DNA of 64,000 nt from assembly GCF_049896245.1 (NCBI RefSeq), contig NZ_JAFCTX010000011.1:75308-139307 (forward strand), in the 5' to 3' direction. Every line of letters starts with the position of its first letter. Position 1 is the first letter of the stretch. This stretch comes from Cypionkella sp049896245. GTDB taxonomy: Bacteria; Pseudomonadota; Alphaproteobacteria; Rhodobacterales; Rhodobacteraceae. A model generated the notes under the pieces. That model did not search any database. It was given only the letters and a program-made list of their open reading frames with translations, and had not been told where the DNA came from. A program made the translations under genes and the position numbers. Shown here one piece after another: positions 16,603-25,792 of this stretch.

Positions 16603-17421
16603 TCAACTGGCCTTCGCCTGCCGTTGGATTTCCACCAGCCCCATGTTCAGCACGGAGGCGAGTTGATCGGCCATCACCTCCGCCGCTTCCGGCGTGGCGA
16701 TCAGGTCGTTGCGGATTTCCAGCATGGCGTTGGGCAACCCGTAAGGCGTCGCCTGCACGCGCAAGGTGTGGGTTACATCATCCGCCGCCGAATAGGGCGC
16801 GTTCAACTCGGCCTGTAACCCGGTCAGCTTGTGCGCGGCGCTCAAGATCGCCACCGACAGATGCGGGTCGGCATCATGGATCACACCAAATTCGACCCGG
16901 CGGAGTTTGCCGTGATAGATCGGGGTGAAGGAGTGGATGGTGATCACCACAGGCCGCAGCCCCAAGGCAATCCGCTTGGCGATCAGGCCATGCAGGCCGG
17001 TGGCCCATGGCAGATACACGGCTTCGGTCCGCGCCAAGCGCTCTGCGTCTGAGATCGTGGCATTGCCGGGAATGTCGTGGATTTCCGAGCGCGCGGGCAT
17101 CGCCCCCGGCATATCCGGCGCGCGGTTGCAGTCGTAAACCAAACGGCTGATGGGCGCGTGGATCAGCACCGCATCCAAGCGCTGCGCGAGGCCGCGCGAC
17201 ACTGCCAAAGCACCGGGGTCCCAGGCTATATGTGCCATGCGCTGCGCAGGCGTCAGCCCCAGATCGCCCCACGCAGGCGGGATATGGTTACAAGCATGTT
17301 CGCAGACCAAAATGATCCGGCCTTGCGCCTCGACATTTTCGATCACCGGCAAAAACACTTCGGGTAGTGGCGCGGGCGCTTTGCGGGTCGCGTGCGTTTT
17401 GAGTTTCGCGGCATCGCGCAT
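16603..17421 (-). CDS. N-formylglutamate amidohydrolase family protein
   Basis: A 272-residue protein of the FGase family. The N-terminal motif LVCEHACNHIPP and the later IHSFTPIYHGKLRRVEFGVIHD are characteristic of the zinc-dependent fold. Classical members hydrolyse N-formyl-L-glutamate in histidine breakdown, but no other hut genes are here. As first gene of the operon with a gamma-glutamyl ligase, it may instead split the gamma-glutamyl amide at the end of the route; this is inference. Its start faces the RpiR-type regulator across about 146 bases. Confidence 0.8.
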   Translation of the reverse strand: MRDAAKLKTHATRKAPAPLPEVFLPVIENVEAQGRIILVCEHACNHIPPAWGDLGLTPAQRMAHIAWDPGALAVSRGLAQRLDAVLIHAPISRLVYDCNRAPDMPGAMPARSEIHDIPGNATISDAERLARTEAVYLPWATGLHGLIAKRIALGLRPVVITIHSFTPIYHGKLRRVEFGVIHDADPHLSVAILSAAHKLTGLQAELNAPYSAADDVTHTLRVQATPYGLPNAMLEIRNDLIATPEAAEVMADQLASVLNMGLVEIQRQAKAS

Positions 17422-17567
17422 GGCGGCGAGTCATCTCCCAGATTTGGCTGAAGGCTCACCTTTTGCCGCAGTTCTGTCAAGAATGTTTCTTTCGGGGCGG
17501 CGCTGATACAATCTTTTCCAAACGCGGTGATCTGCGTTAGGCTGATCGCAATGCTGAGGGGAATGTG

Positions 17568-18437
17568 ATGGATGCCAGACTGCCACTTGACGAGCAACTG
17601 CGCGCGGCTTTGCCTGATCTGACACGAGCCGAGCGACAGCTTGCCACCCATGTGCTGTCGCATTATCCGGTGGCGGCTTTGGGCTCGATCACCATTCTGG
17701 CGAAAGCGGCATCGGTGTCCACCCCAACCGTGGTGCGGCTGGCGCAAAAGCTGGGCTACAAGGGTTATCCCGATTTCCAAGCCGCGCTGCGGGGCGAGGT
17801 TGAGGCGATGCTGATCTCGCCCCTCGCCAAGCATGATCGCTGGGCGGGCGGGGTGCCCGATACCCATATCCTGAATCGCTTCGCCGATGCGGTGATGAGC
17901 AATCTGCAAGCCACCTTGGGCCAGATTGACCATGCTGAATTCGATGCCGCTGCCCGGTTGCTGGCTGATCCCGCACGGCATGTATTCGCGATGGGCGGGC
18001 GGATCACCCATTCGATGGCGGATTATTTTACCTCGCTGATGACGATTGTGCGGCCACAGGTGACGCTGTTGTCAGACAGTTCTTCAACTTGGCAGCCTGC
18101 GCTGCTGGATATGCGGCCAAGCGATGTGCTTTTGGTGTTCGACATCCGCCGCTACGAAAACGCAGTGCTGCAAGTGACGGAAATGGCAAAGGAACGTGGG
18201 GCGGAAATCGTGCTGATCACTGATCGCTGGATATCGCCTGCCTCGGCGCATGCGCGGCATACCCTCGCCTGCCATATTGAGGTACCTTCGGCGTGGGACA
18301 GCAATGTATCCCTGATGGTGCTGGTGGAAACTCTGCTGGCAGCGGTGCAAGACCTGACCTGGGATGTTACCGAAGGCCGGATGAAACGGCTGGAGGAACT
18401 GTATGCCCGCACAAGGTTCTTCCGCCGTCACCGCTAG
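17568..18437 (+). CDS. MurR/RpiR family regulator
   Basis: A 289-residue regulator with an N-terminal RpiR helix-turn-helix (about 35-75: SITILAKAASVSTPTVVRLA) and a C-terminal SIS domain (about 115-260). It is transcribed away from the amine operon and shares its upstream region (17422-17567), so it probably controls that operon. The ATG at 17568 is used, with GAGGGG upstream; a GTG directly before it is possible. RpiR SIS domains usually sense phosphosugars, which would be unusual for amine catabolism. Confidence 0.85.
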   Translation: MDARLPLDEQLRAALPDLTRAERQLATHVLSHYPVAALGSITILAKAASVSTPTVVRLAQKLGYKGYPDFQAALRGEVEAMLISPLAKHDRWAGGVPDTHILNRFADAVMSNLQATLGQIDHAEFDAAARLLADPARHVFAMGGRITHSMADYFTSLMTIVRPQVTLLSDSSSTWQPALLDMRPSDVLLVFDIRRYENAVLQVTEMAKERGAEIVLITDRWISPASAHARHTLACHIEVPSAWDSNVSLMVLVETLLAAVQDLTWDVTEGRMKRLEELYARTRFFRRHR

Positions 18438-18442
18438 AACCG

Positions 18443-19375
18443 CTAAGGGCATCCTCTGCGCTCAAATATCCTCGGGGTGAGGCGTGCCACGCCGAGGGGG
18501 TGAGCCCCCTGCACCCGGCTTACCCGCCCGCCGTAAGCGTTCAAAACCACTGCCGCCAGCAACACCGCTCCGCCGATGAGCGTGCCGCGCGATACCGTTT
18601 CATCCAACAGCAACCAAACCCACAGCGGGGCCAGCAAGACCTCGACCAGCGACAACAAGGTGGCTTGCGCGGCGGGCACCACTTTGCTGCCGATGGTGTA
18701 CAGCAACATCCCCCCGGTCAACGTCACCGCCCCCATCGCGGCAGAGATCGCAATCTCGGGCAGCGGGATCAGCACGGCTTTGCCCAAGATTGCCAAAGCA
18801 ATCGCCCCGGCGATCATCGAGAACACCCCACCCAAAGCCACCGCAGGCAGCATGTTCGCGAGCTTGCCCCAACGCAAGGTCACGGTGAAAATCGCAAAGC
18901 CCAAGGCCGAGGCGAGGGCCGCGATATTGCCGTCCATCGCGCCGCCAGCAAGGCCGCCACCGACCATCACGAGGATGCCGAACGCGGCGAGAGCAATGGC
19001 AAACCATGTCAGCCCGCTCACTCCTTCGCCCAGCAACACCCGGCCCAAGATCGCGGCACAGAACGGTGAGGCTGCGAACAGCAGCACGGCATTGGCGACG
19101 CTGGTGGCTTGGAACGCATAGATCGCGCCCGAGAAGGCCATCACCAGCCCAAGGCCACCCAGCACCCCGGCCCAGCCGACCGAGCGGATTTCAGTCATGA
19201 TGCTGCCGCGTGCGGCAAGCCCGATCCAAAGCATCAGCACCGGCAACATCCCGGCCGAGCGCCAGAACAGGATCGCCCAAGACCCGGTATCTGGGATCAG
19301 CCGGATGATCAGGCCTTGGGTTGACCACAGCACCCCGGCGAGGATGATCAGAATTGCGCCGTTCAGATATGACAT
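18443..19375 (-). CDS. EamA/DMT family transporter
   Basis: A 310-residue membrane protein with about ten helices in two EamA repeats (starts LNGAILIILAGVLWSTQGLI; second repeat from about residue 145). These carriers usually export metabolites or amino acids. The ATG at 19375 gives a helix right at the N-terminus. The last 20 or so residues (GAHPLGVARLTPRIFERRG) are encoded by an intergenic-type repeat, which indicates that a repeat insertion replaced the original 3-prime end or stop codon. Substrate unknown. Confidence 0.85.
   Translation of the reverse strand: MSYLNGAILIILAGVLWSTQGLIIRLIPDTGSWAILFWRSAGMLPVLMLWIGLAARGSIMTEIRSVGWAGVLGGLGLVMAFSGAIYAFQATSVANAVLLFAASPFCAAILGRVLLGEGVSGLTWFAIALAAFGILVMVGGGLAGGAMDGNIAALASALGFAIFTVTLRWGKLANMLPAVALGGVFSMIAGAIALAILGKAVLIPLPEIAISAAMGAVTLTGGMLLYTIGSKVVPAAQATLLSLVEVLLAPLWVWLLLDETVSRGTLIGGAVLLAAVVLNAYGGRVSRVQGAHPLGVARLTPRIFERRGCP
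18461..18512. repeat. Dispersed repeat forming the tail of the EamA gene
   Basis: The stretch CTCAAATATCCTCGGGG, followed by the small hairpin GGCGTG/CACGCC and AGGGGG-TGAG-CCCCCT, is a member of the family seen after gltX and cobQ. Here it lies inside the coding frame of the EamA-type gene rather than between genes. Confidence 0.6.
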
Positions 19376-19473
19376 GACCGCCTCCGTTTGCGGCAAGCTG
19401 GGCGCGGCGGGCGCGCAGGTCTGGCCCAATCGCGACCTTTGCCGCACTGATCGCACCGAAACCACAGGCGGAA

Positions 19474-19519
19474 CCGATTTCCGCGCGGAAATCGTGCCCG
19501 GAATTCGCGCGAATTCCGC
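19474..19519. repeat. Twin-palindrome element after ghrA
   Basis: Two perfect 20-base palindromes, CGATTTCCGCGCGGAAATCG at 19474-19493 and CGGAATTCGCGCGAATTCCG at 19500-19519, begin 4 bases after the ghrA stop codon. The second is identical to the one after aruI (3722-3741) and the first nearly so. The shared position just after a stop codon supports a transcription-end or mRNA-stability role. Confidence 0.8.
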
Positions 19520-19523
19520 TTTG

Positions 19524-20456
19524 TCAGTAGCCGCGCGTGCGATCTACCAGATGCAGCAGCGGCGCGCCTGCCTCCGAGCGGCGGATGTTTTCCACCAGCA
19601 CTTTTGCGGCCCCGGTCGCCCGCGTATCGGCGGCGATATGCGGGGTGATGGTGACGCGGGGATGGGCCCAGAACGGGTGATCCTGCGGCAAGGGCTCGAT
19701 GCGGAATACATCCAGCGTTGCGTGGCCAACTTGCCCCGCATCCAGTGCCGCCAGCAGGGCTGCATCGTCGATCAGCGGCCCGCGTCCGGGGTTCAGAATA
19801 AACGCGCCGGATTTCAGCCACGACAGCCGCTCTGCGTTCAGGATATTCTCGGTTTCAGGCGTTTTGGGCAGCAGGGTCACGACGATTTCCGCATCGCGCA
19901 AAGCCGCCTCCAAGCCTGCGCCGCCATGAAAGCTTTGGATGCCGGGGGTGTGCTTTTCGGTCCGGCTCCAGCCCACCACGTTGAAATTCAACGCGGCCAA
20001 AGCCAAAGCGCAGGCGGTGCCCAATGCGCCCATTCCCAGCATCGCCACCTTGCGTTCGCGTGCCAAAGGCGGGCAGGTTGCATCCCATACATGGCCCGGA
20101 TTGATGATATGACGGTCCATGCCGAGATGAAGTCGCAAGGCGTGACCGACCACCCATTCCACCATGCCCTCGGTCAGGCCGTTATCGACCATCCGGCACA
20201 AAGGTTGCGTCAGCGTGCTGTTGTCAACGATCCGCTCGACCCCGGCCCAGAGGCTGAGCACCGCCTTGCAGCGGGTAAACGGGTTGAAATCCTGCAACGG
20301 CGCGGACGGCGCGTAGATGATGTAATCCACCGTCGCAGGATCAAGCGCTTCGGTCACCACTTGGGCGTCGATCCAGGCATTTGCCAGCTGCTGCGGCAGC
20401 AAATCCCGATATTCCTCCCACACAGCGGGGGCGGCGAAAAATACGGTGAGGGTCAT
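19524..20456 (-). CDS. ghrA: Glyoxylate/hydroxypyruvate reductase A
   Basis: A 310-residue D-2-hydroxyacid dehydrogenase of the GhrA subgroup. Visible are the nucleotide-binding MLGMGALGTACALALAAL, the arginine motif NPGRGPLIDDAALLAAL and the catalytic histidine in ITPHIAADTRATGAA. Members reduce glyoxylate and hydroxypyruvate with NADPH. The ATG at 20456 (MTLTVFFAAP) is chosen; the open frame upstream overlaps the DUF1345 gene. It lies 35 bases after DUF1345 on the same strand as the mre operon. Confidence 0.85.
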   Translation of the reverse strand: MTLTVFFAAPAVWEEYRDLLPQQLANAWIDAQVVTEALDPATVDYIIYAPSAPLQDFNPFTRCKAVLSLWAGVERIVDNSTLTQPLCRMVDNGLTEGMVEWVVGHALRLHLGMDRHIINPGHVWDATCPPLARERKVAMLGMGALGTACALALAALNFNVVGWSRTEKHTPGIQSFHGGAGLEAALRDAEIVVTLLPKTPETENILNAERLSWLKSGAFILNPGRGPLIDDAALLAALDAGQVGHATLDVFRIEPLPQDHPFWAHPRVTITPHIAADTRATGAAKVLVENIRRSEAGAPLLHLVDRTRGY

Positions 20457-20491
20457 TGCAGGCTCCTGTCTTGCGGCCGTTGTCGGGCAGA

Positions 20492-21115
20492 TCAACCAGC
20501 GCTGGTTACGGCGGCATTCACCGCCAGCGCCAGAATGATGGTGTTGTAAAAGAACGAACCGACTGAATGTACCAGCACCACTTTGCGCAGTTGGGTCGAG
20601 GTTGTGGTGACATCGGCCACCTGCGCGGTCATGCCAATGCCAAACGAGAAATACAGGAAATCCCACGGGCCGGGGCGCTCACTGCCGGGAAAGCTCAGGC
20701 AGGCGGGGGCTTTGGGGCGTCTGGGCTGGTAGTAGAGGTGCGCGTAGTGAAACCCCGCCAGCACCTGCAACGCCGCCCAGCCCAGTGGCACCGAGCCTAA
20801 GGCCAACACGCGCGCCGGGGCGCTGTCGTTTGGCGCGCTTAGCACCAAAAGGATCGAGGTCAGGCTGATCGCCACCGCCAGTACCGCCAGCAGCAGGATG
20901 GTCCAGACCCCCTCATCGGTTTGCTCGGCATGGGTGCGCAGCACCTCGGGCGTGGCGTTCATCGCAAAACGCAACATCAGGCCGAGATAGGTGACAAAAA
21001 GCGCATTCGCCGCCGCCAGTACCCGCAATTCAATCGGCAGCGCGGTCAGTTGCAGCAGCGCCGCCACCGCAGCGCCCACCAGCAGGGCAATGAAAAACCG
21101 ATAGTGACGTTTCAT
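20492..21115 (-). CDS. DUF1345 family membrane protein
   Basis: A 207-residue inner-membrane protein with about five hydrophobic segments, recognisable as DUF1345 from the DFLYFSFGIGMTAQVADV and YNTIILALAVN region. No biochemical role is established for the family. It begins 4 bases after the rodA stop, so it is probably transcribed with the cell-elongation genes. Confidence 0.8.
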   Translation of the reverse strand: MKRHYRFFIALLVGAAVAALLQLTALPIELRVLAAANALFVTYLGLMLRFAMNATPEVLRTHAEQTDEGVWTILLLAVLAVAISLTSILLVLSAPNDSAPARVLALGSVPLGWAALQVLAGFHYAHLYYQPRRPKAPACLSFPGSERPGPWDFLYFSFGIGMTAQVADVTTTSTQLRKVVLVHSVGSFFYNTIILALAVNAAVTSAG

Positions 21116-21119
21116 TGTT

Positions 21120-22259
21120 CTACCTCGGCCTATGCACGATGGCGCTTTGCACCAGTCCGAAGGCCAGCAAAATCACCAAGGTCGCCGAGCCGCCATAAGA
21201 CAGCAGTGGCAAGGGCACACCCACGACGGGGGCCATCCCCATCACCATCGCAAGGTTCACCGCAAGGTAAAGGAAGAAGTTCATCGCCACCCCAATGATC
21301 AACAACTGGCTGAAGCGGTCCTTATTCTGGATCGCGGCGATGATGCAAAACACCAAAACCAGCGTATAGAGCGCCAGCAAAGAAATCGCGCCGATGAAGC
21401 CGAATTCCTCGCCCAAGGTGGTGAAGATGAAGTCGGTGTGCTTCTCGGGCAGGAAATTCAACCGGCTTTGGGTGCCCTGCATGAAACCTTTGCCGGCCCA
21501 ACCGCCTGATCCCAAAGCAATCTTGGCTTGGATGATGTTATAGCCGGTGCCCAACGGGTCTGCGGAAGGGTCCAGAAAGGTGTGGATGCGCTTGTATTGG
21601 TAATCATGCAGCACCTGCCATGGCGTGCCTTCCGACATGATCACCGCCGTAAGGCCGCCGCCGCCCAAAGCCGCCACTGCACCGAAATACCACAGCGACA
21701 CGCCTGCGGCGAACATCACCCCGGCCCCGGCCAAGACCAGCATCATCGCGGTGCCAAGGTTGGGTTGCTTCAACACGAAATAGGTCGGCAGCAGAATAAG
21801 CACTACCGGGATCACCACCCACAGCGGGTGCGAGACTTTCTTGTCATCCAGCCAATCGTAATAGGCCGCCAAGATCATCACCAGCGTTACCTTCATCAAT
21901 TCCGAAGGTTGCAAGCGCATGAAACCCAGATCAATCCAGCGCTGCGCGCCCATGCCCACGGTGCCGAAGAAATGCACCACCAGCAAAAGCACCATGGCCA
22001 CCAGATAAGACACGCCGGACATGCTGCGCCAGAACCAGATTGGGATGAAGGCGACGAAGAACAGCAGCCCCAAACCCATGCCAAAACGCTTGATCTGCGG
22101 CAAAGCCCAAGTGTCCATCTCGCCGCCTGCGATGGAATACAGCATCAGCCAGCCAATGGCGGCGATGGCGGTCAACACCAAAATCAGCGCCCAGTTGATG
22201 TAGAACACTTTGGCGATGCCACTGGGCGCTAGCTTGAGGCGATATTCGAGAAAACTCAT
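21120..22259 (-). CDS. rodA: Rod-shape SEDS glycosyltransferase RodA
   Basis: A 379-residue SEDS family membrane protein with about ten helices. It carries the family motifs WIDLGFMRLQPSELMK, LPEKHTDFIFTTLGEEFG and GVPLPLLSYGGSATL. RodA polymerises glycan strands of peptidoglycan during cell elongation together with PBP2. The ATG at 22259 (MSFLEYRLKL) is preferred over one 12 codons earlier, which would overlap the mrdA end. The gene follows mrdA by 4 bases in the elongasome operon. Confidence 0.93.
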   Translation of the reverse strand: MSFLEYRLKLAPSGIAKVFYINWALILVLTAIAAIGWLMLYSIAGGEMDTWALPQIKRFGMGLGLLFFVAFIPIWFWRSMSGVSYLVAMVLLLVVHFFGTVGMGAQRWIDLGFMRLQPSELMKVTLVMILAAYYDWLDDKKVSHPLWVVIPVVLILLPTYFVLKQPNLGTAMMLVLAGAGVMFAAGVSLWYFGAVAALGGGGLTAVIMSEGTPWQVLHDYQYKRIHTFLDPSADPLGTGYNIIQAKIALGSGGWAGKGFMQGTQSRLNFLPEKHTDFIFTTLGEEFGFIGAISLLALYTLVLVFCIIAAIQNKDRFSQLLIIGVAMNFFLYLAVNLAMVMGMAPVVGVPLPLLSYGGSATLVILLAFGLVQSAIVHRPR

Positions 22260-22263
22260 CGTG

Positions 22264-24243
22264 CTAGACTTTCGAGGCTTCTGGCTGACTGCCATCGGGC
22301 AGGCGCAGGCGCAATTCGTTCATCCGGCTTTCAATCGTGCCGCGCTGATCTGCGGGATAAGCTGTCAGCGGCGGGATGCCTCCGGTCAGGGCGCGCAACA
22401 ACGCATCGCGCGCAATCGGCCCGGCTACAGCAGAGCCACCGCCGCCGTGTTCCACCACCACCGAGACCGCATAGCGCGGCGCATTGGCGGGGGCAAAGCC
22501 GACAAACAGCGCGTGATCGCGCAACTTCCACGGTAAGGCTTCGTTCTTCGTAGCCCCGCCTTGCTTTTCGGCAACGGAAAAGTTGCGCACCTGTGCTGTG
22601 CCAGATTTGCCGCACATCTGCATGGTGTCATCGGCAATCCGCGAGCCGCGCCCGGTGCCATGTGGGCCGTTCATCACCTCAAACATACCCATCTGAACCG
22701 CGCGCAGCTTTGATCCGTCCAGGTCCAGCCCCTCAACCTCGGTGATCGGCACTTCAATGTCGTTGACCGAATTGATGATGCGGGGGGCGACCTGCTTGCC
22801 GGCTGCGATCCGCGAGGCCATCACCGCCAGTTGCAAGGGCGTGGCCAGCACATAACCCTGACCGATCGAGGCGTTGATGGTATCGCCGATCACCCAAGCC
22901 TGACCGTAGCGTTCCTGCTTCCATGCCTTGTTCGGCATCTTGCCTTCCGAGATTGCCGACATTGGCAGGTCGTGGCGTATTCCCAGACCCAGCTTGTTGC
23001 CCATCTCGGCCATCTTGTCGATGCCAACGCGTTGACCAACATCATAAAAGAACACATCGCAGCTTTCTGACAAACCGCGTTTCAGGTTGACCGAGCCATG
23101 CCCGCCACGCTTCCAGCAGTTGAAGCGGATGCCGCCCATTTCGATATAACCGGGGCAATGCACCACGGTATTCTCATCAATCACACCCGCTTCCAGAGCA
23201 GCCAGTGCCGTCACCATCTTGAAGGTTGACCCCGGCGGATAGGCCCCCTGTACGACTTTATTCGCCAGCGGGCGGTGATCGTGTTCGGTCAAAGCGGCGT
23301 AATCGGCGCTGGAGATTCCGCGCACGAACAGGTTCGGATCAAATGACGGTGAGGATACCGCTGCGATGATGTCGCCGTTGTTGACATCCATCACCACACA
23401 GGCAGCACTTTCTTCGCCCAAGCGGGCCTGCACGAAATTCTGCACATCGGCGTCAATGGTCAGCCGCAGATCCTTGCCCTTCAGGCCTTCCTCGCGGTCC
23501 AGTTCTCGCATCACGCGGCCCACGGCATTGACCTCAATCCGCTTGGTGCCTGCGGAGCCACGCAGGGTATCTTCCATCCACTTTTCCACGCCGATCTTGC
23601 CGATCTGAAAGCGCGGGATCAGCAGCAGTGGATCAACATTATCCGCGCCGTCTTTTTCCTTCAGCTCGGTCAGGTCTTTTTCCGAAACCGGGCCGACATA
23701 GCCGACGATATGCGCGAAATCGCCATCGCGCGGATAGACACGGCTGAGACCAACTTCGGGCGAGACGCCTGGCAGGGCGGGGGCGTTGATGGCGATTTTG
23801 CTGAAATCATCCCAGCTGAGCCGCTCGGCCACGGTAATCGGCACGAAGGCCGAGTTGACGCGTGGGTTCAGCTCTTTCATGGTGTCAGCCAAATCCTCAG
23901 CCGTCATCGGGATGATATGGCTGAGGCGGTTGAGCACATCTTCGACCTCGGCATCGGTTTTACCGGCATTTTCGCGGGTGATCACCACGCGGTAATTCTG
24001 CTCATTGCCCGCAATCAGCTTGCCATTGCGGTCTTGGATCAGGCCCCGTGCGGGCGGGATCAGCCGGATGTTGATGCGGTTTTCTTCGGCCAGAAGACGA
24101 AACTGATCCGCCTGCTCAACCCCCAGAAACCGCATCCGCGCGCCGAGTGCCGCCACCATAGCCGCCATACAGCCGCCCATGAACAAGGCCCGCCTTGTGA
24201 CAGAACGCGAGGTGGCTTCGGTATCGCGGGGCGCGCGTCTCAC
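22264..24243 (-). CDS. mrdA: Penicillin-binding protein 2 (transpeptidase)
   Basis: A 659-residue class B penicillin-binding protein with an N-terminal membrane anchor (about 18-38), a dimerisation/pedestal domain and a C-terminal transpeptidase domain. The active-site serine is in PPGSTFKMV (near residue 340), followed by SESCD and the KSGTAQ motif. It cross-links peptidoglycan in the elongasome with RodA. It overlaps mreD by ATGA and is followed by rodA. The C-terminus is long and acidic/polar, which is common in alphaproteobacteria. Confidence 0.93.
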   Translation of the reverse strand: MRRAPRDTEATSRSVTRRALFMGGCMAAMVAALGARMRFLGVEQADQFRLLAEENRINIRLIPPARGLIQDRNGKLIAGNEQNYRVVITRENAGKTDAEVEDVLNRLSHIIPMTAEDLADTMKELNPRVNSAFVPITVAERLSWDDFSKIAINAPALPGVSPEVGLSRVYPRDGDFAHIVGYVGPVSEKDLTELKEKDGADNVDPLLLIPRFQIGKIGVEKWMEDTLRGSAGTKRIEVNAVGRVMRELDREEGLKGKDLRLTIDADVQNFVQARLGEESAACVVMDVNNGDIIAAVSSPSFDPNLFVRGISSADYAALTEHDHRPLANKVVQGAYPPGSTFKMVTALAALEAGVIDENTVVHCPGYIEMGGIRFNCWKRGGHGSVNLKRGLSESCDVFFYDVGQRVGIDKMAEMGNKLGLGIRHDLPMSAISEGKMPNKAWKQERYGQAWVIGDTINASIGQGYVLATPLQLAVMASRIAAGKQVAPRIINSVNDIEVPITEVEGLDLDGSKLRAVQMGMFEVMNGPHGTGRGSRIADDTMQMCGKSGTAQVRNFSVAEKQGGATKNEALPWKLRDHALFVGFAPANAPRYAVSVVVEHGGGGSAVAGPIARDALLRALTGGIPPLTAYPADQRGTIESRMNELRLRLPDGSQPEASKV

Positions 24244-24830
24244 ATCCGTCTCCCATAAGCATCAACTTCGCCCATCGCGGGCTTGTGCAGATCCAGCGCA
24301 TAGCGCGACAGGAACACCACCACAGGATAGCACAGCATCGACCAGACCACTTGGATCATCGCGAAGCCAAAGCCGGTTTGCGGCACCATCACCATCGCGA
24401 AGGTCATCCGGTAGACCAACAGCATCGCCACCATCAGACCCGAGACCAATAGCCATTCGACCCCGAAGTTCAATTCACGAGTCAGTGCAACCCGGCCCCG
24501 CACAAACTCCGACGCCAATAGCACCAGCGCTGTCCACAGGCCGGGGGGGCGATCCAGCAGCATATCCTCCAGCAAAACCACCACGGCGATCAGCAACGCG
24601 GGCAGATAATCCGGGCGGCGCATCGTCCAGGCGAAAATAATGCACAGCAGCAAATCTGGCCCCGGTGTGCGGTTCAGCCAGACGGTAAAGCGGCACCAGC
24701 CCGCCGTTTCCGCACAATCCGACATCATCGCCATCGGCAACGGCAGCAGCCGCCAAAACAGCAGCAGCAGGGCGATGGCCACGAACAAAGCACGGTGCAG
24801 CCAAACCTCTCGCGCGGCGGGATCAACCAT
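24240..24830 (-). CDS. mreD: Rod shape-determining protein MreD
   Basis: A 196-residue inner-membrane protein with about five to six helices. Sequence conservation in MreD is low, but the size, hydrophobic pattern and place between mreC and mrdA identify it. It overlaps mreC upstream by 8 bases and mrdA downstream by ATGA. MreD links the cytoplasmic MreB filament with the periplasmic synthesis machinery. Confidence 0.88.
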   Translation of the reverse strand: MVDPAAREVWLHRALFVAIALLLLFWRLLPLPMAMMSDCAETAGWCRFTVWLNRTPGPDLLLCIIFAWTMRRPDYLPALLIAVVVLLEDMLLDRPPGLWTALVLLASEFVRGRVALTRELNFGVEWLLVSGLMVAMLLVYRMTFAMVMVPQTGFGFAMIQVVWSMLCYPVVVFLSRYALDLHKPAMGEVDAYGRRM

Positions 24831-25752
24831 TGCTGGCCCCCGTCTCGGACGCGGGTTCTGGCGTGGTGGGCGGCTTTGGCGGGCCTTGCACGGGGGGGGA
24901 TGTCACCAAAGCGCCAGGATCGGTGATTGGCGTCAACTCGTGGCTGCGCAGCACGCGCAGGAATTCGAGGCGCTGGTAGTCCGCCGACAACGCCACCCGC
25001 AGCCGCTTATCGGTGCCCAAAACCACCGAGCCCACCAGTAGCCCCGCCGGAAACATCCCGCCATCACCCGAGGTGACAACCCGGTCACCGGGGCGCACCT
25101 CATCGGGGTCTTCCAGAAAATCGAGCGGTGGCAGGTCAGAGTTATCCCCCGACAGCAGCGCTTTTTGCCCCGAGGGCTGCACCGTTACCGGCACCCGGCT
25201 GTTGCTGTCGGTCAGCAAGATCACCCGGCTGATCTGCTGGCCGACGCCCGAGATGCGCCCCACCAATCCGATGCCATCCATCGTTGCCCAGCCGTCCTTG
25301 ATGCCATCGCGCGCGCCCACATTCAGCAAAACTGACTGCCGGAACGGGCTGCCGCTGTCGGCCAAAACCACCCCGGTCACATGCGTCAACATCGGGTCCA
25401 GCCGCACATGGTTCAGATCCAGCAGGCGGGCGTTCTTCTGCTCCAACTGCAACGCCGCCTCTTTCCACGCCTTCATCTGGCGCAATTCCTCGCGCAGTTG
25501 TTGGTTCTGCTCGTAGAGGCGAGAGTAGGATTGGTAATTGTCCAATACCCCCGCCGTCCATGTGACCGGCGCCGCTGCCCATTGAAAGCTGGGCACAAAG
25601 CGATCAACCAACGCCGCGCGGAAGCGTTCCACCCTTGGGCTGTCGATGCGCCACAGGAAAAACAGCGCCAGCATCAACATAATCAACAAACCCACCAAAA
25701 CCCGACGCAGCGGGCGGTGGAAATCTTCTGGATCAACGCGGTTTCTTGCCAT
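24823..25752 (-). CDS. mreC: Rod shape-determining protein MreC
   Basis: A 309-residue bitopic protein: cytoplasmic N-terminus, one helix at about 18-36, a coiled coil around 70-105 (rich in Gln, Glu and Leu), then the beta-rich periplasmic MreC domain (ADSGSPFRQSVLLNVGARDG). The C-terminal tail after about residue 280 is Pro/Thr-rich and probably disordered. It scaffolds PBP2 and RodA. It starts 40 bases after the mreB stop. Confidence 0.92.
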   Translation of the reverse strand: MARNRVDPEDFHRPLRRVLVGLLIMLMLALFFLWRIDSPRVERFRAALVDRFVPSFQWAAAPVTWTAGVLDNYQSYSRLYEQNQQLREELRQMKAWKEAALQLEQKNARLLDLNHVRLDPMLTHVTGVVLADSGSPFRQSVLLNVGARDGIKDGWATMDGIGLVGRISGVGQQISRVILLTDSNSRVPVTVQPSGQKALLSGDNSDLPPLDFLEDPDEVRPGDRVVTSGDGGMFPAGLLVGSVVLGTDKRLRVALSADYQRLEFLRVLRSHELTPITDPGALVTSPPVQGPPKPPTTPEPASETGASNG

Positions 25753-25792
25753 GACTGGCCCGTTTCACTTGAAAGACCGGAGGACCACCGGT

